A stretch of DNA of 64,000 bases from Betaproteobacteria bacterium (GCA_025356395.1 JANXTA010000122.1:1-64000); one strand, 5' to 3'. Shown: positions 37,101 to 47,053, numbered from the stretch's first letter. Numbers and translations: made by a program. The notes: generated by a model not told the origin, from the letters alone.

Positions 37101-37322
37101 GGTGAGCGGGCCCAGCGAGATCTGCAGCGGCGGGCTGGTGGCGGCAGGCGGTGGGCTGCCATCGTCGTTGCATGCGGCCAACAAGAGTGTCGACAGCGCG
37201 GTGCCGCCGATCAGGAAACGGACCAGCAATCCCCGACAGGAAAGGCTGGTGCGAGCAGATATCGGACGGACCGGTGCAACGGCGCTCGCGACGCTCGACG
37301 CGTCTGGCGTGGATGGCAGCAT
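34134..37322 (-). CDS. Lipoprotein with PD40 beta-propeller and amidohydrolase domain
   Basis: 1062 residues. The signal ends in a lipobox (STLLLAACNDDG), predicting an outer-membrane-anchored lipoprotein. About residues 70-600 are TolB-like PD40 repeats (MAVSPSPDGSRLVFSAQG, PVWSPDGTTIAFQNY, PAWTPDGKAIVFASD, PTWAADSRTLLYKS). About 620-1045 are an imidazolonepropionase-like amidohydrolase: metal motif WDSHIHPL near residue 691, GIPSGTHM, and the metal Asp in ALGTDSPL near 936, then VGKLADLTAVRG. A secreted metal-dependent hydrolase of unknown substrate. AGAGGAG precedes the ATG. Confidence 0.87.
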   Translation of the reverse strand: MLPSTPDASSVASAVAPVRPISARTSLSCRGLLVRFLIGGTALSTLLLAACNDDGSPPPAATSPPLQISLGPLTGSTKDVSVSLTEGTNMAVSPSPDGSRLVFSAQGALWVIPIAGGSATRITAFDVEPTAPVWSPDGTTIAFQNYTRDGNYHVWAINPDGSNPRELTTGFYDDREPAWTPDGKAIVFASDRSNDVQYKIWSFTPATGQYTQITRGNGAESNPIVSPDGERVAYVDSGQVYTVPIGGGTPTAIGVGAAPAFAPNGDLAIQRTPRILTIAGRDVVTDEDLFVFPARWLPNGRFVYTSDGKIRIRDASGTGPTQVPFEARLVLRRPVLTTGKNRHFDDFSTRTAIGISAPALSPDGRSVAFVALNDVWVMQIGQAPVRLTNDTDRDGNVQWTSDGASVYFSTEKGNAGALAVDQINVATRARTRLASIAGKSMVTPMLSPTGDRIAYTTLSGQLEIWTIATRTARVVIPQVGLQVSTPFWTPDGTKIVLVDNERINNRFREGYNKLRVIDVAAGTARFYPVAAIPRQVSDREEGAAALSPDGHSVAFVMDSVLNVMPVNGDGSPAGAATAITTEVADLPTWAADSRTLLYKSATKLRLIQSDGSNARDVPVTVNWTQAVPTGTTIVRAGQLWDGTGTTLRSDVDIVITGNRIAAIRPHDASSATTATRYVDASSLTIIPGLWDSHIHPLTLYQGGQYGQIAALLLSYGVTSTQSVAGGIHQSTEIREALEAGNLIGPRLFTSPPLWEGNRLYYNFARTLRTTAVADLEIAKVKALDTDYMKSYVRAPIPVMSRIAQGALDFGIPSGTHMVAPGAATGIWGTTHLSATQRMGYGWAKSVNGLIAYQDTADVHGKADFHNVDTLFTSLSLVGQDASFVNDDRFRLLVPPNFVAGLLGTTAPAAATLAAIVRDAQQSAKVQTSGGLLALGTDSPLVTPGISLHTGLRAGGTAYSNVQALQNVTINAARMSFVDRDLGTVEVGKLADLTAVRGNPVQDLKNASNVEFVVKNGNVYTLAQILAPFRTPAALAARKAALLAYAKSCARDPAQCETNAHAD

Positions 37323-37515
37323 GGGTGTCTCCTCTTAGTAACTACTGGGGCTATGTGGCCCCTCGGCAACGGTCATGGAACATCACAACGGTTCACAAAA
37401 TCTTACCGCTCGCCGTTGATGCGATGACGGTGCGCCGTTTCGACGCGTCGGCGTGTCGGAGGATCGCTTACGCGACCATCGGACGCGCCGGGGCTGGCGC
37501 AGGATCGAGTCGGGC
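37323..37515. other. Intergenic region upstream of the PD40-amidohydrolase gene
   Basis: 193 bp between two minus-strand genes. It contains the ribosome-binding site of the lipoprotein gene and a perfect GGGGC-TATGTG-GCCCC hairpin (37347-37362) within its untranslated leader. No clear promoter hexamers. Confidence 0.4.
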
Positions 37516-38472
37516 TCAAGCAAGCGCGAAATCGAGGGCACGACGCAGCGCTTCCCGTACCGTCGCGTCACCGAACTCCCGCTCGATCGTTGCGGCAGCG
37601 ATGTCCGTGGCGCTTCGACCGGGTCGGCCGCGACCGATCGCCGCGCAGAGGGCTTCGACATCCGGGGCCAGCTGCAGCAGATCGGGCCCGATGCGGGCGC
37701 CGATCCAGCGCAGGAACGGCGTCTCGACTGCGACGGCCGGGACCTGCAGGGTCATCGCATAGAAGAACGAACTGCTGACGATCATGTCGTCGTCCGCGTG
37801 CGAGATGAGCAACGCGGTGGCCCCCGTGACGATCGCCTGCGCTTCGGCTTCCGGCAGAACGCCCGGCTTCAAGAGGACGTTGGATCGACCCTTCCGTTCG
37901 AGTCGTGTGGCATGGGCGTTGTCGCCGATCGCCCCGAAGATCAGCAGCGTCTGGTCAGCTGCAAAGGCGTCGATCAGTGCCTCGAATTTCTCGAACGGCA
38001 CGATGCGGTGATGAAGCGGATGCGGGCAATAGCGACGCGAGCGATGACTTTCGTCGTCCGAGTGCGTGACGACCGCGTCGAAGAGCCGCTCGTAGCGATC
38101 GATCCATCTCGTGGCGTTCGCCCCGTGGCCGCTCGCCACGGCGTGCGGATAGTTGTTGTGCCGCACGAAGATCAGCCGTCGCGCAGCGAGACGCATGGCG
38201 ATCGTCCTGGCGAACACGCGAACCACTTTGCGGAGGGCGACCTTGCGCGTCTTGCTCTCCAGCAGGTCGTTGTCGGTCCAGTTGACGACGATGCAGGCCA
38301 GGCGTCCCTCGCGTGAACGAAGGCCGGCCATGCAGGTCGCGACAGGGCCGTCGTAACGCACGACGCGCCCGAAGGTCGAGAGCAACTCGCGCGTCCGGAC
38401 GGTGTAGGCCTTCTCGGGGCTCGCCTCGACGAAGGGGATGCAGGCGATGCGACGGGATTCGGCGGGACGCAT
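37516..38472 (-). CDS. Glycosyltransferase-like protein (GT-B type)
   Basis: 318 residues. The second half looks like a GT-B sugar-nucleotide domain: TLLIFGAIGDN, VLLKPGVLPEAEAQAIV, ALLISHADDDMIVSSSFFYA and AVAVETPFLRWI; the first half includes VNWTDNDLL and FVRHNNYPH. The overall arrangement recalls glycosyltransferases of exopolysaccharide clusters, but the specific family cannot be named and no sugar cluster surrounds it. The gene precedes a 193-bp gap and follows a chalcone-isomerase-like gene on the same strand. Confidence 0.55.
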   Translation of the reverse strand: MRPAESRRIACIPFVEASPEKAYTVRTRELLSTFGRVVRYDGPVATCMAGLRSREGRLACIVVNWTDNDLLESKTRKVALRKVVRVFARTIAMRLAARRLIFVRHNNYPHAVASGHGANATRWIDRYERLFDAVVTHSDDESHRSRRYCPHPLHHRIVPFEKFEALIDAFAADQTLLIFGAIGDNAHATRLERKGRSNVLLKPGVLPEAEAQAIVTGATALLISHADDDMIVSSSFFYAMTLQVPAVAVETPFLRWIGARIGPDLLQLAPDVEALCAAIGRGRPGRSATDIAAATIEREFGDATVREALRRALDFALA

Positions 38473-38541
38473 CGCGTTACTGGTATGTGACCGCTGCTGC
38501 TTTCAGAAGTCGTCGCCAGAGACCATCGCGCGACCGATACG

Positions 38542-39138
38542 TCAGCCCGGCTTCACGCCCAGCATCGCCGGCTTCAGGCCCGCGTCAGCCGGCTCGTCGC
38601 CGAGCCAGATCTTGAGGATGGCGTTGTAGAAGGCCTCGTCGGGGATCGGATCGGCGACCGGCTTGCCGTCGACCACGACGACCGTGCCGCTGTTGGGGAT
38701 CCAGTCGACGCTGAAGGTTTCGCCCTTCTTGAGCTTGGGGATCTTGCCGAAGATGTCGCCCATCGCGAGCAACTGCAGCCCGAAGCGCCGCGTCTCCTCG
38801 GGGGTGGAGTTCTTGCGGATGCCGGTGATCAGGGCCTGGCCGAGCTCGTCGCTCGACACCTCGCGCAGCATCGTCACGCCGACCCGCTTCGCGCCGGACA
38901 ACGCGAGGATGTCCTTCGTGTCGCTCTTCTTCTGAGTGAGATAGAGCGCCGCGACGTAGACCTTGAACACCAGCCGCGTGCGGATGCCGGCGCCGTTGAG
39001 GACCAGTTTCTGGTTCGCGACGGTCGCGTCGTCGTCGATCTTCACGCCCGCAACCTCGGCCGCCATCGCCAACGTCGCGAGGCTGCTCAGCAAGCCGGCG
39101 GCGATCCATCGCGCCGCATTTCGTCCCATCGTGGTCAT
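38542..39138 (-). CDS. Periplasmic chalcone-isomerase-fold protein
   Basis: 198 residues. Signal peptide (AGLLSSLATLAMA), then VAGVKIDDDATVANQKLVLN, GIRTRLVFKVYVAALYLTQK, and EETRRFGLQLLAMGD, the blocks of the bacterial chalcone_3 / CHI-like family. Bacterial members are not flavonoid enzymes; fatty-acid binding is suggested for the fold. GGAGAGA precedes ATG 39138. Divergent from leuC. Confidence 0.85.
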   Translation of the reverse strand: MTTMGRNAARWIAAGLLSSLATLAMAAEVAGVKIDDDATVANQKLVLNGAGIRTRLVFKVYVAALYLTQKKSDTKDILALSGAKRVGVTMLREVSSDELGQALITGIRKNSTPEETRRFGLQLLAMGDIFGKIPKLKKGETFSVDWIPNSGTVVVVDGKPVADPIPDEAFYNAILKIWLGDEPADAGLKPAMLGVKPG

Positions 39139-39277
39139 GCCGTCTCTCCGGTCGTAGTCGTGGTGTCGCGCGCGCGACTGTTCTTGCGCCGGGTGGCACG
39201 ATGACACGACCGATCCGGCCACGCAATTGCATAGCGACCGCCGTGTGTCCGGGACCAGCGGCGACATGGGCCTGTGG

Positions 39278-39283
39278 CATAAT
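39278..39283 (+). promoter_or_regulatory. Candidate -10 box upstream of leuC
   Basis: CATAAT lies 54 bases before the leuC start in the 198-bp divergent gap, followed by a T-rich stretch. No good -35 hexamer. Support is limited to the single element. Confidence 0.25.
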
Positions 39284-39336
39284 TTTCGACCCCCGATCCT
39301 GGATCGACCGCACGCGCCGACCTCACGCGCAATACG

Positions 39337-40743
39337 ATGGCCAAGACTCTCTACGACAAGCTGTGGGACGCGCATGTGGTCTACAGCGAAGAGGACGGCA
39401 CCGCGATCCTCTACATCGACCGGCATCTGCTCCACGAGGTGACCAGTCCGCAGGCGTTCGAGGGTCTACGACTCGCCAACCGTCAGCCGTGGCGCAACAG
39501 CGCCAACCTCGCCGTGGCTGATCACAATGTCCCGACGACCCATCGCTCCGAAGGCATCAGCGACCCGATCTCGCGGCTGCAGGTCGAGACGCTCGACGCG
39601 AACGCTCACAAGTACGGGCTGACGTACTTCAACATGACCGACAAGCGCCAGGGCATCGTCCACATCATCGGACCGGAACAGGGCGCCACGCTGCCGGGCA
39701 TGACGGTCGTCTGCGGCGACTCGCACACCAGTACGCACGGCGCGTTCGCGGCACTCGCGTTCGGGATCGGCACGTCCGAGGTCGAGCACGTCCTCGCGAC
39801 CCAGACGCTGATGACCAAGAAGTCGAAGAACATGCTGGTCAGGGTCGACGGGGTGCTGCCGCGCGGTTGCACCGCGAAGGACCTGGTGCTCGCGGTGATC
39901 GGCACGATCGGCACCGCCGGCGGCACGGGGCACGCGATCGAGTTCGCCGGCAGCGCGATCCGCGCGCTGTCGATGGAAGGCCGCATGACGGTCTGCAACA
40001 TGGCCATAGAAGCCGGTGCGCGTTCGGGAATGATCGCGTGCGACGCGACGACGCTCGATTACGTCAAGGGCCGGCCCTACGCGCCGACCGGCGTCGTGTG
40101 GGACATCGCCGTCAGGGAGTGGGCCACGCTGCATTCGGACGCCGGCGCGCATTTCGATCGCGTGGTCGAACTCGACGCATCGACCGTCAAGCCACAGGTC
40201 ACCTGGGGCACGTCGCCCGAGATGGTCACCACCATCGACGGTCGCGTCCCGGATCCAGAGCGCGAACGCGATGCGCAGAAGCGCGACGGCATGGAACGCG
40301 CGCTGACCTACATGGGCCTCAATCCCAACCAGCGCATCGACCAGATTCTGATCGACAAGGTCTTCATCGGCTCGTGCACCAACGGTCGCATCGAGGACCT
40401 CCGCGACGCGGCCGCGGTCGTGAAACGTCTCAACCGCCGTATCGCCAAGAACGTGAAGCTCGCGATGGTCGTTCCCGGTTCGGGGATCGTGAAGGCGCAG
40501 GCCGAGGCCGAGGGGCTCGACAAGATCTTCATCGGTGCGGGCTTCGAATGGCGCGACCCGGGCTGCTCGATGTGCCTCGCGATGAACGCCGACCGGCTCG
40601 AGTCCGGTGAGCGTTGCGCATCGACCTCCAATCGCAACTTCGAAGGTCGCCAGGGGCAGGGCGGTCGCACGCACCTGGTCAGCCCGGCGATGGCGGCGGC
40701 GGCCGGCATCGAAGGTCACTTCGTCGACGTGCGGAGTCTTTGA
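39337..40743 (+). CDS. leuC: 3-isopropylmalate dehydratase large subunit
   Basis: 468 residues. Iron-sulfur cluster cysteines are in FIGSCTNGR and in [33 protein letters not shown] is the aconitase-family substrate block. With LeuD it isomerises 2-isopropylmalate to 3-isopropylmalate. Its TGA overlaps the leuD ATG by one base. First gene of the leuCDB-asd-fimV-truA-trpFBA-accD block. Confidence 0.97.
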   Translation: MAKTLYDKLWDAHVVYSEEDGTAILYIDRHLLHEVTSPQAFEGLRLANRQPWRNSANLAVADHNVPTTHRSEGISDPISRLQVETLDANAHKYGLTYFNMTDKRQGIVHIIGPEQGATLPGMTVVCGDSHTSTHGAFAALAFGIGTSEVEHVLATQTLMTKKSKNMLVRVDGVLPRGCTAKDLVLAVIGTIGTAGGTGHAIEFAGSAIRALSMEGRMTVCNMAIEAGARSGMIACDATTLDYVKGRPYAPTGVVWDIAVREWATLHSDAGAHFDRVVELDASTVKPQVTWGTSPEMVTTIDGRVPDPERERDAQKRDGMERALTYMGLNPNQRIDQILIDKVFIGSCTNGRIEDLRDAAAVVKRLNRRIAKNVKLAMVVPGSGIVKAQAEAEGLDKIFIGAGFEWRDPGCSMCLAMNADRLESGERCASTSNRNFEGRQGQGGRTHLVSPAMAAAAGIEGHFVDVRSL

Positions 40744-41390
40744 TGGATGCCTTCACCATGCACCGTGGCTTGGTCGCGCCGATGGAGCGCGACAACGTCG
40801 ACACCGACGCGATCATCCCGAAGCAGTTCCTCAAGTCGATCGCCCGTACCGGCTTCGGCGAGAACCTGTTCGACGCGTGGCGCTTCCTTGACCATGGCGA
40901 GCCGGGCATGGACCCGAAGGGCCGGCGCCCGAACCCCGACTTCGTTTTGAACCAGCCCCGTTACAAGGGTGCTTCGATCCTCGTCGCCGGCAAGAACTTT
41001 GGCTGCGGTTCGTCGCGCGAGCACGCGCCATGGGCGCTGACGCAGTACGGCTTTCGCGCCATCATCGCACCGTCGTACGCCGACATTTTCTACAACAACT
41101 GCTTCAAGAACGGCCTGCTGCCGATCGTGTTGTCCGAGACCGAAGTGGCGCGCCTGATCCACGATGCCGCGATCGGCATCGGCTACTCGCTGACCATCGA
41201 CCTCGACCAGCAGGTCGTGATCGATCCGGGCAACCGCACGAGTCCCTTCGAGGTCGAGTCCTTCCGCAAGTACTGCCTGCTGAACGGCTTCGACGATATC
41301 GGCCTGACGCTGCGCCAGTCCGATCGCATCCGCGCCTTCGAGGCGGAACGGCTGCTGAAACGCCCCTGGCTCGCGAACACGATCATTTGA
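40743..41390 (+). CDS. leuD: 3-isopropylmalate dehydratase small subunit
   Basis: 215 residues, normal length. [16 protein letters not shown] and [17 protein letters not shown] are the swivel-domain signatures, and [17 protein letters not shown] follows. Partner of LeuC. ATG 40743 overlaps the leuC stop. In many Burkholderiales a small entericidin gene lies between leuC and leuD; there is none here. Confidence 0.97.
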   Translation: MDAFTMHRGLVAPMERDNVDTDAIIPKQFLKSIARTGFGENLFDAWRFLDHGEPGMDPKGRRPNPDFVLNQPRYKGASILVAGKNFGCGSSREHAPWALTQYGFRAIIAPSYADIFYNNCFKNGLLPIVLSETEVARLIHDAAIGIGYSLTIDLDQQVVIDPGNRTSPFEVESFRKYCLLNGFDDIGLTLRQSDRIRAFEAERLLKRPWLANTII

Positions 41391-41478
41391 TCGCAGCAGG
41401 GCGCAGCGTCCGAGCGGGCGGTGCATCAGGCGCCGATGCACCGGCGCCACGACACAACGAAAACCCCAGGACCATCCA

Positions 41479-42570
41479 GTGAACATTGCCATCCTGCCCG
41501 GTGACGGCATCGGCCCCGAGATCATCGCGGAGGCTGTCAAGGTGCTGCACGTGCTCGACCTCGCCATCCAGACCGAAACCGTCGAGGTCGGCGGCACCGC
41601 GTATGCCTCACAAGGGCACCCGTTGCCCGAGGGCACGCTGAAGGCCGCCAAGGATGCGGACGCCGTGCTGTTCGGCGCGGTCGGCGACTGGAAGTACGAC
41701 AGCCTGCCGCGCGCATTGCGTCCGGAGCAGGCGATCCTGGGCCTGCGTCGCGAGCTCGGGCTGTTCGCGAATCTGCGCCCCGCGATCCTCTATCCCGAAC
41801 TGGCCGACGCGTCGTCGCTCAAGCCCGAGATCGTCGCAGGGCTGGACATCCTGATCATTCGCGAATTGACCGGCGACATCTACTTCGGTCAGCCGCGGGG
41901 ACGTCGCCAGTCGCCCGACGGCGCGTTCATCGGCGCCGACGAAGCCTTCGACACGATGCGCTACACGCGACCCGAGATCGAGCGCATCGCCCGCGTCGCG
42001 TTCGAGGCGGCACGCAAGCGCAAGAGCGCGGGACATGCGGGCAAGGTGACCAGCGTCGACAAAGCCAACGTGCTGGAGACGTTCCAGTTCTGGCGGGACG
42101 TCGTGACCGATGTCCACGCCTCGTATGCCGAGATCTCCCTGGACCACATGTACGTCGACAACGCCGCGATGCAGTTGGTGAAGGCGCCGAAGAGCTTCGA
42201 CGTGATCGTCACCGGCAACATGTTCGGCGACATCCTGTCCGATGAAGCGGCGATGCTGACCGGCTCGATCGGCATGCTGCCGTCGGCTTCGCTCGACGCG
42301 TCGGGCAAGGGCCTGTACGAGCCTTCGCACGGCTCGGCGCCCGACATCGCGGGCAAGGGCATCGCGAACCCGCTCGCGACCATCCTGTCGGCCGCGATGA
42401 TGCTGCGCTACACCTTCGGCAGGACCGAGGCGGCCGACCGCGTCGAGGGCGCGGTTCGAAAGGTGCTGGCCGATGGCTTGCGGACGGCCGACATCGTTGG
42501 GAAAGGTACGACCCTTGTCGGCACGAAGGCAATGGGGGATGCAGTGGTTGCCGCGTTGCGTATAAAGTAA
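41479..42570 (+). CDS. leuB: 3-isopropylmalate dehydrogenase
   Basis: 363 residues. [19 protein letters not shown] is the NAD-binding start, [14 protein letters not shown] the substrate loop, and [14 protein letters not shown] with [17 protein letters not shown] the metal and cofactor signature of the isocitrate/isopropylmalate dehydrogenase family. It oxidatively decarboxylates 3-isopropylmalate. GTG start 41479; an 88-bp gap separates it from leuD. Confidence 0.97.
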   Translation: MNIAILPGDGIGPEIIAEAVKVLHVLDLAIQTETVEVGGTAYASQGHPLPEGTLKAAKDADAVLFGAVGDWKYDSLPRALRPEQAILGLRRELGLFANLRPAILYPELADASSLKPEIVAGLDILIIRELTGDIYFGQPRGRRQSPDGAFIGADEAFDTMRYTRPEIERIARVAFEAARKRKSAGHAGKVTSVDKANVLETFQFWRDVVTDVHASYAEISLDHMYVDNAAMQLVKAPKSFDVIVTGNMFGDILSDEAAMLTGSIGMLPSASLDASGKGLYEPSHGSAPDIAGKGIANPLATILSAAMMLRYTFGRTEAADRVEGAVRKVLADGLRTADIVGKGTTLVGTKAMGDAVVAALRIK

Positions 42571-42583
42571 AGAACATTTACTT
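42565..42583. repeat. AT-rich inverted repeat at the leuB stop
   Basis: AAGTAAA (42565-42571) and TTTACTT (42577-42583) pair across GAACA, overlapping the leuB TAA. It is AT-rich in a GC-rich surrounding. There is no T-tract, so it is not a standard terminator; it may lie in the asd promoter region. Confidence 0.35.
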
Positions 42584-42648
42584 ATTAGGTGTCGACGTTC
42601 ATCATCGCGAAGCGGTGAATCGATCAATCAAAGACAGGTAACGGTGTC

Positions 42649-43779
42649 ATGAAGACGGTCGGTCTGGTGGGATGGCGCGGGATGGTGGGCTCGGTACTGA
42701 TGCAGCGCATGCGCGACGAAGGCGACTTCGCGCTGATCGAGCCGGTGTTCTTCAGCACGTCGAACGTGGGCGGCAGGGGTCCGGCGATCGAAGGCGTCGG
42801 TGAGACGACCTGCGAGGACGCGTTCGACATCGCCAAGCTGAAGAAACTCGACATCGTCATCACCTGCCAGGGCGGCGACTACACGACCGAGATCTATCCG
42901 AAGCTGCGCGCCGCCGGCTGGAGCGGCATCTGGATCGACGCGGCCAAGACGCTGCGCATGAACGACGACGCGATCATCGTGCTCGACCCGGTCAATCGTC
43001 CGGTGATCGATGCGGCCATCGGTCGCGGGATCAGGAACTTCATCGGCAGCAACTGCACCGTGGCCGGAATGATGATGGGCGTGGGCGGCCTGTTTAACGA
43101 CGATCTGGTCGAATGGATGACCTGCACGACCTACCAGGCCGCGTCGGGCGGCGGTGCGCTGCACATGCGCGAGTTGCTGAAGCAGTTCGGTACGATCCAC
43201 GACGCGGTGGCGAGCGAACTGGCGGACCCGGCATCGGCGATCCTCGACATCGATCGCAAGGTCCTTGCCGCGCAGCACGGCCTGTCCGCCGGTGAGACGG
43301 CGAACTTCGGTGTGCCGCTGGCCGGGAGCCTGATCCCGTGGATCGACCGCGACATGGGCGACGGTATCTCGCTGGAGGAATGGAAAGGCATGGCCGAGAC
43401 CAACAAGATCCTCGGTCGCGGTCCGGGCTTCGGCCTTCCGGAAATCCCGATCGACTCGATCTGCGTGCGGATCGGCGCGATGCGCTGCCATTCGCAGTCG
43501 CTGACGATCAAGCTCAAGCGCGACCTGCCGCTCGCCGAGATCGAGGAGATCGTGGCGCAGTCGACGCCGTGGACCAGGCTGGTGCCGAACACGCGCGAGG
43601 ACAGCATGAAGTCGCTGACGCCGGCGGTCGTGACGGGCACGCTCGACATCCCGGTCGGCCGGTTGCGCAAGCTGACCATCGGCCCGGGCTACGTCGGTGC
43701 CTTCACCATTGGCGACCAGCTGCTCTGGGGCGCCGCCGAGCCGCTGCGACGGATGCTGCGCATCCTGCTCGGCGCCTGA
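42649..43779 (+). CDS. asd: Aspartate-semialdehyde dehydrogenase
   Basis: 376 residues, the long proteobacterial form. [18 protein letters not shown] is the NADP site, [14 protein letters not shown] holds the catalytic Cys near residue 135, and [16 protein letters not shown] holds the catalytic His. It forms aspartate semialdehyde for Lys, Met, Thr and diaminopimelate. Located, as usual in betaproteobacteria, between leuB and fimV. Confidence 0.97.
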   Translation: MKTVGLVGWRGMVGSVLMQRMRDEGDFALIEPVFFSTSNVGGRGPAIEGVGETTCEDAFDIAKLKKLDIVITCQGGDYTTEIYPKLRAAGWSGIWIDAAKTLRMNDDAIIVLDPVNRPVIDAAIGRGIRNFIGSNCTVAGMMMGVGGLFNDDLVEWMTCTTYQAASGGGALHMRELLKQFGTIHDAVASELADPASAILDIDRKVLAAQHGLSAGETANFGVPLAGSLIPWIDRDMGDGISLEEWKGMAETNKILGRGPGFGLPEIPIDSICVRIGAMRCHSQSLTIKLKRDLPLAEIEEIVAQSTPWTRLVPNTREDSMKSLTPAVVTGTLDIPVGRLRKLTIGPGYVGAFTIGDQLLWGAAEPLRRMLRILLGA

Positions 43780-44091
43780 CCGTTGTGTCGATGCCGGACA
43801 CGGAGCGGTGCGATACGGTACCTAGTGACACGGACTAGCCCGCCCGAGGCGCCCGTCCTATATCGTTGTCGCGAGGCAACATCGTGAATTGCGGAGCTTG
43901 CGAGGCTCACTGACAAATGCTGCCAAGCTGCGTAAGCTCGGGTGTCTAAGTCCATGACTTTGGATGGGAACTTCGTTCGGACGGTGTCACGTCAGCGAAC
44001 GCGTTTCCGGGAGGCCGACGAAGAAAGCGCCCGAGCGCTCGTCGGATCGCCGCATCGACTCGACGCGGCCGTACTGCCACTACCTGCGGAC
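43780..44091 (+). promoter_or_regulatory. asd-fimV intergenic region with candidate promoter
   Basis: 312 bp without a recognised gene. CTGACA (43910-43915), a 17-bp spacer and TAAGCT (43933-43938) form a reasonable sigma70 promoter, giving a leader of about 150 bases for fimV. An open frame runs through from 43942 in phase with fimV but lacks protein-like sequence before 44092. Confidence 0.4.
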
Positions 44092-46986
44092 ATGACCATG
44101 AAGCTTGACTCGAAGGGATCGGACCGACGGCCTCGCAAGAGCCTCCTGCACCTCGGGATCGCGCTCGCGCTGACGACCAGCGCGATCGGTGCACATGCCG
44201 CGGGTCTGGGCCGTCTCAACGTGTTGTCGTCCATCGGCCAGCCGCTGCGGGCCGAGATCGAACTGACGTCGGTCGCCCAGGAAGAAGCCGGATCGTTGAC
44301 CGCACGCCTCGCCCCGGCCGATGCGTTCGCCCAGGCCAACATCGATTACGGCTCTGTGCTGACGACGCTGCGCTTCTCGGTGCAGCGTCGCGCCAACGGC
44401 AACGCCTACGTGCTAGTGACGTCCAACCAGTTGGTCAACGAGCCTTTCCTCGACGTGCTGGTCGAGTTGTCGTGGGGCTCGGGTCGCCTGGTCCGCGAAT
44501 ACACACTGCTGATCGATCCGCCCAACACGACGACCGCCCAGCGCAACGTCGATCCTGCGCAGGCCGTCCTGCCGTTGCCGCCGCTCGTCAACCCGCGGGT
44601 ACCGGCCGTGCGTCGACCACCGGCGCCCGCTGTCGCGCCCGTGGCGTCGTCCCCGCTCGCACCGCTGCCCGCCCCCGCAGCCCGCCCGGCAGCGGGGGCG
44701 TCGAGCGGCAGTACCAGTGGCGACTACCTGGTCAAGAGCGGCGACACCGCGCTCTCGATCGCCCGCGAGAACAAGCCCGAGGGCGTGTCGCTCGAGCAGA
44801 TGCTCGCGGCGTTCTACCGCGACAATCCGCAGGCCTTCTCGGGCAACATCAATCGCCTGATGGCCGGCGCCACGGTGAAGATCCCCGATGCCCCGAACGC
44901 GCAGGCGCTCGATGGTGCCGAGGCGCGGCGCATCGTCGCCCAGAGCTCCAATTTCGGTTCGTATCGCGAGCGCATCGCCCGCAACGCTGCAGAGGCGCCG
45001 ACCACTCGCGCCGCCGGCCAGCAGGCGTCGGGCAAGCTCTCGACGCGGGTCGAGGACACCTCGGCGCCCACGGCCGAAGCCAAGGACCGATTGCAGTTGT
45101 CGCGGCCCGATGCCACGACCAAGGCCGCCACCAGCGGCCCCTCACGGGCCGGCGTCAGCGGACCCTCGCTCGAGGACCTGGCCGCGAAGGATCGCGAACT
45201 GCAGGAAACCAAGACGCGCCTCGCCCTGCTCGAGAAGAACGTCTCGGACCTGCAGCAGCTGCTCGCCCTGAAGAACCAGACGCTGGCCGACCTGCAGAAA
45301 GCGCCGGCATCCGTCGCCCCCCCGATCGCCGCGGCGCTGGTAGCGCCGCTGCCGGTCGCCCTGCCGCCTACTGCCGCACCGGTGGCGGCGCCCGTCGCCG
45401 CGCCGGCGGTCATCGCGCCGGCTCCGGCACCCGAGTCCGCTCCGGTGGTTTCGACGCCGCCTCCGGCACCCGCGCCGGTCACGGCCGCGCCGGCGAAGGC
45501 GCCCACGACGGTGGTCGTGGAAGAGAACTGGTTCGACAGCATCAAGGAGAACTCGCTGCTGCTGATCGGCCTGATCGCCCTCGTGATCCTGCTGATCGGC
45601 TACGGACTCTTCACGATGCGCCGCCGTCGCAAGCTCGCGGGCTTCGAGGACAGCATCTTCGTGGACAACAGCGTGCTGCACGCCAACTCCGTCTTCGGCA
45701 CGACGGGCGGTCAGTCGGTGGACACGGCCAACAGCGGCTTCCACTCCAACTTTGTGCCGGTCGCCGGTAACCTGCCCGAGCAAAACGAAGTCGACCCGGT
45801 GGCGGAAGCCGACGTCTACATCGCCTACGGTCGCGACGCGCAGGCCGAGGAGATCCTCAAGGAAGCGTTGCGCTCCGACGGATCGCGTCAGGCCGTTCGT
45901 CTCAAGCTGCTCGAGATTTACGCGAAGCGCGGCGATGCCAAGACCTTCGAGACGATGTCCACGGAGCTCTACGCGGCAACCGGCGGACAGGGCGAGGACT
46001 GGAAGCAGGCGGCCGGTCTCGGCCTGTCGATCGATCCCCACAACCCGCTGTATGCCGACGCCGGGACCCCGGCGCCCGTCGCTGCGATGGCTCCTGCGCC
46101 AACGCCACCGGCACGCGTTGCGCCGTCGATCGGCACCGGCCTCGGCACCACGGGGCTGGGCGTCGCGGGACTGGCCGCCTCCGACTTCATGGCGTCCGAC
46201 GTGCACGTCGGTACGACGCCGTCCATCAACGAGCCGCCGCCCGCCAGCGCAACGGAATACATGCGCACGGATCCGATGCCCCGTCCGGAGTCGTCGAGCG
46301 CCACGTCGGCCCCGTCGATGGACCTCGACTTCGATCTCGGCTTCGCGAATACCGGCATGGCCGCGCTGCCGACCGCGACGACCCCGCCTCCCGCCGCAAC
46401 GGTCGATCCGACCAGGGGCAAAGGCCTCGACTTCGACGGCGGTAGCTCGGTCAAGCCGCTGATCGACCCGTTCACCGCGTCGGCGTTCGGCGCCGGGGAC
46501 CCGACCTCGCGCACGGCCGTCAACCTGCCGGCCTTCCGCGCGCGCGCCGAGCAGGAGCCGGCGGCCCGACCCGACGACGGCTTCAGCGCCTCCGACATCT
46601 TCGGCTCGAGCATCGTCGCGGACCCGGAGATGGGTTTCAGCGACACGCCGCCCGAACCCAAGGACGCGACGCCCGCGCAGGCGCGCACGCAGGACTTCCG
46701 CAACGTCGTCGACAACCATCAGTTCGACAAGACCGAGCCGCTGGACGTCTTCTCGAAGATCAACCTCGAGCTCGACAACAGTAGCTACGAAGCGACCAAC
46801 ATCGTGACGGACTTCGGTGCCAAGACCGACGTCTGGCAGGCGATGGCGACCAAGCTCGACCTGGCCCTGGCGTACAGCGACATCGGCGACAAGGACGGGG
46901 CCCGCGAACTGCTCGAGGAAGTCGTCCGCAACGGCGACCAGACGCAGGCCGATCGGGCGCGAACATTGATCGGCGAACTCGGCTGA
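44092..46986 (+). CDS. fimV: FimV/HubP-family polar hub and type IV pilus assembly protein
   Basis: 964 residues. Signal peptide (GIALALTTSAIGAHA), then the conserved N-terminal domain (LGRLNVLSSIGQPLRAEIEL), a proline/alanine-rich linker, a LysM peptidoglycan-binding domain (about 215-270, YLVKSGDTALSIARENKPEG), a coiled-coil (about 360-405), one transmembrane segment (about 485-505), and a long acidic cytoplasmic part ending in the FimV C-terminal TPR domain (DLALAYSDIGDKDGARELL). It organises cell-pole and pilus machinery. ATG 44092 or 44098; no strong ribosome-binding site. Confidence 0.92.
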   Translation: MTMKLDSKGSDRRPRKSLLHLGIALALTTSAIGAHAAGLGRLNVLSSIGQPLRAEIELTSVAQEEAGSLTARLAPADAFAQANIDYGSVLTTLRFSVQRRANGNAYVLVTSNQLVNEPFLDVLVELSWGSGRLVREYTLLIDPPNTTTAQRNVDPAQAVLPLPPLVNPRVPAVRRPPAPAVAPVASSPLAPLPAPAARPAAGASSGSTSGDYLVKSGDTALSIARENKPEGVSLEQMLAAFYRDNPQAFSGNINRLMAGATVKIPDAPNAQALDGAEARRIVAQSSNFGSYRERIARNAAEAPTTRAAGQQASGKLSTRVEDTSAPTAEAKDRLQLSRPDATTKAATSGPSRAGVSGPSLEDLAAKDRELQETKTRLALLEKNVSDLQQLLALKNQTLADLQKAPASVAPPIAAALVAPLPVALPPTAAPVAAPVAAPAVIAPAPAPESAPVVSTPPPAPAPVTAAPAKAPTTVVVEENWFDSIKENSLLLIGLIALVILLIGYGLFTMRRRRKLAGFEDSIFVDNSVLHANSVFGTTGGQSVDTANSGFHSNFVPVAGNLPEQNEVDPVAEADVYIAYGRDAQAEEILKEALRSDGSRQAVRLKLLEIYAKRGDAKTFETMSTELYAATGGQGEDWKQAAGLGLSIDPHNPLYADAGTPAPVAAMAPAPTPPARVAPSIGTGLGTTGLGVAGLAASDFMASDVHVGTTPSINEPPPASATEYMRTDPMPRPESSSATSAPSMDLDFDLGFANTGMAALPTATTPPPAATVDPTRGKGLDFDGGSSVKPLIDPFTASAFGAGDPTSRTAVNLPAFRARAEQEPAARPDDGFSASDIFGSSIVADPEMGFSDTPPEPKDATPAQARTQDFRNVVDNHQFDKTEPLDVFSKINLELDNSSYEATNIVTDFGAKTDVWQAMATKLDLALAYSDIGDKDGARELLEEVVRNGDQTQADRARTLIGELG

Positions 46987-47053
46987 CGCATGCGGCCGAG
47001 GCCACCGCGAGGATCGCCAGCCGGGTGATGGTCGCATCGCGGGCGATTCGGTC

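Noticed and set aside
34143-37427. A 1094-codon open frame on the plus strand opposite the PD40-amidohydrolase gene
   Set aside because: It is a shadow of high-GC coding on the other strand: very rich in Arg, Asp, Val and Gly, with no leader, domains or motifs, while the minus strand encodes a lipobox, propeller repeats and metal ligands.
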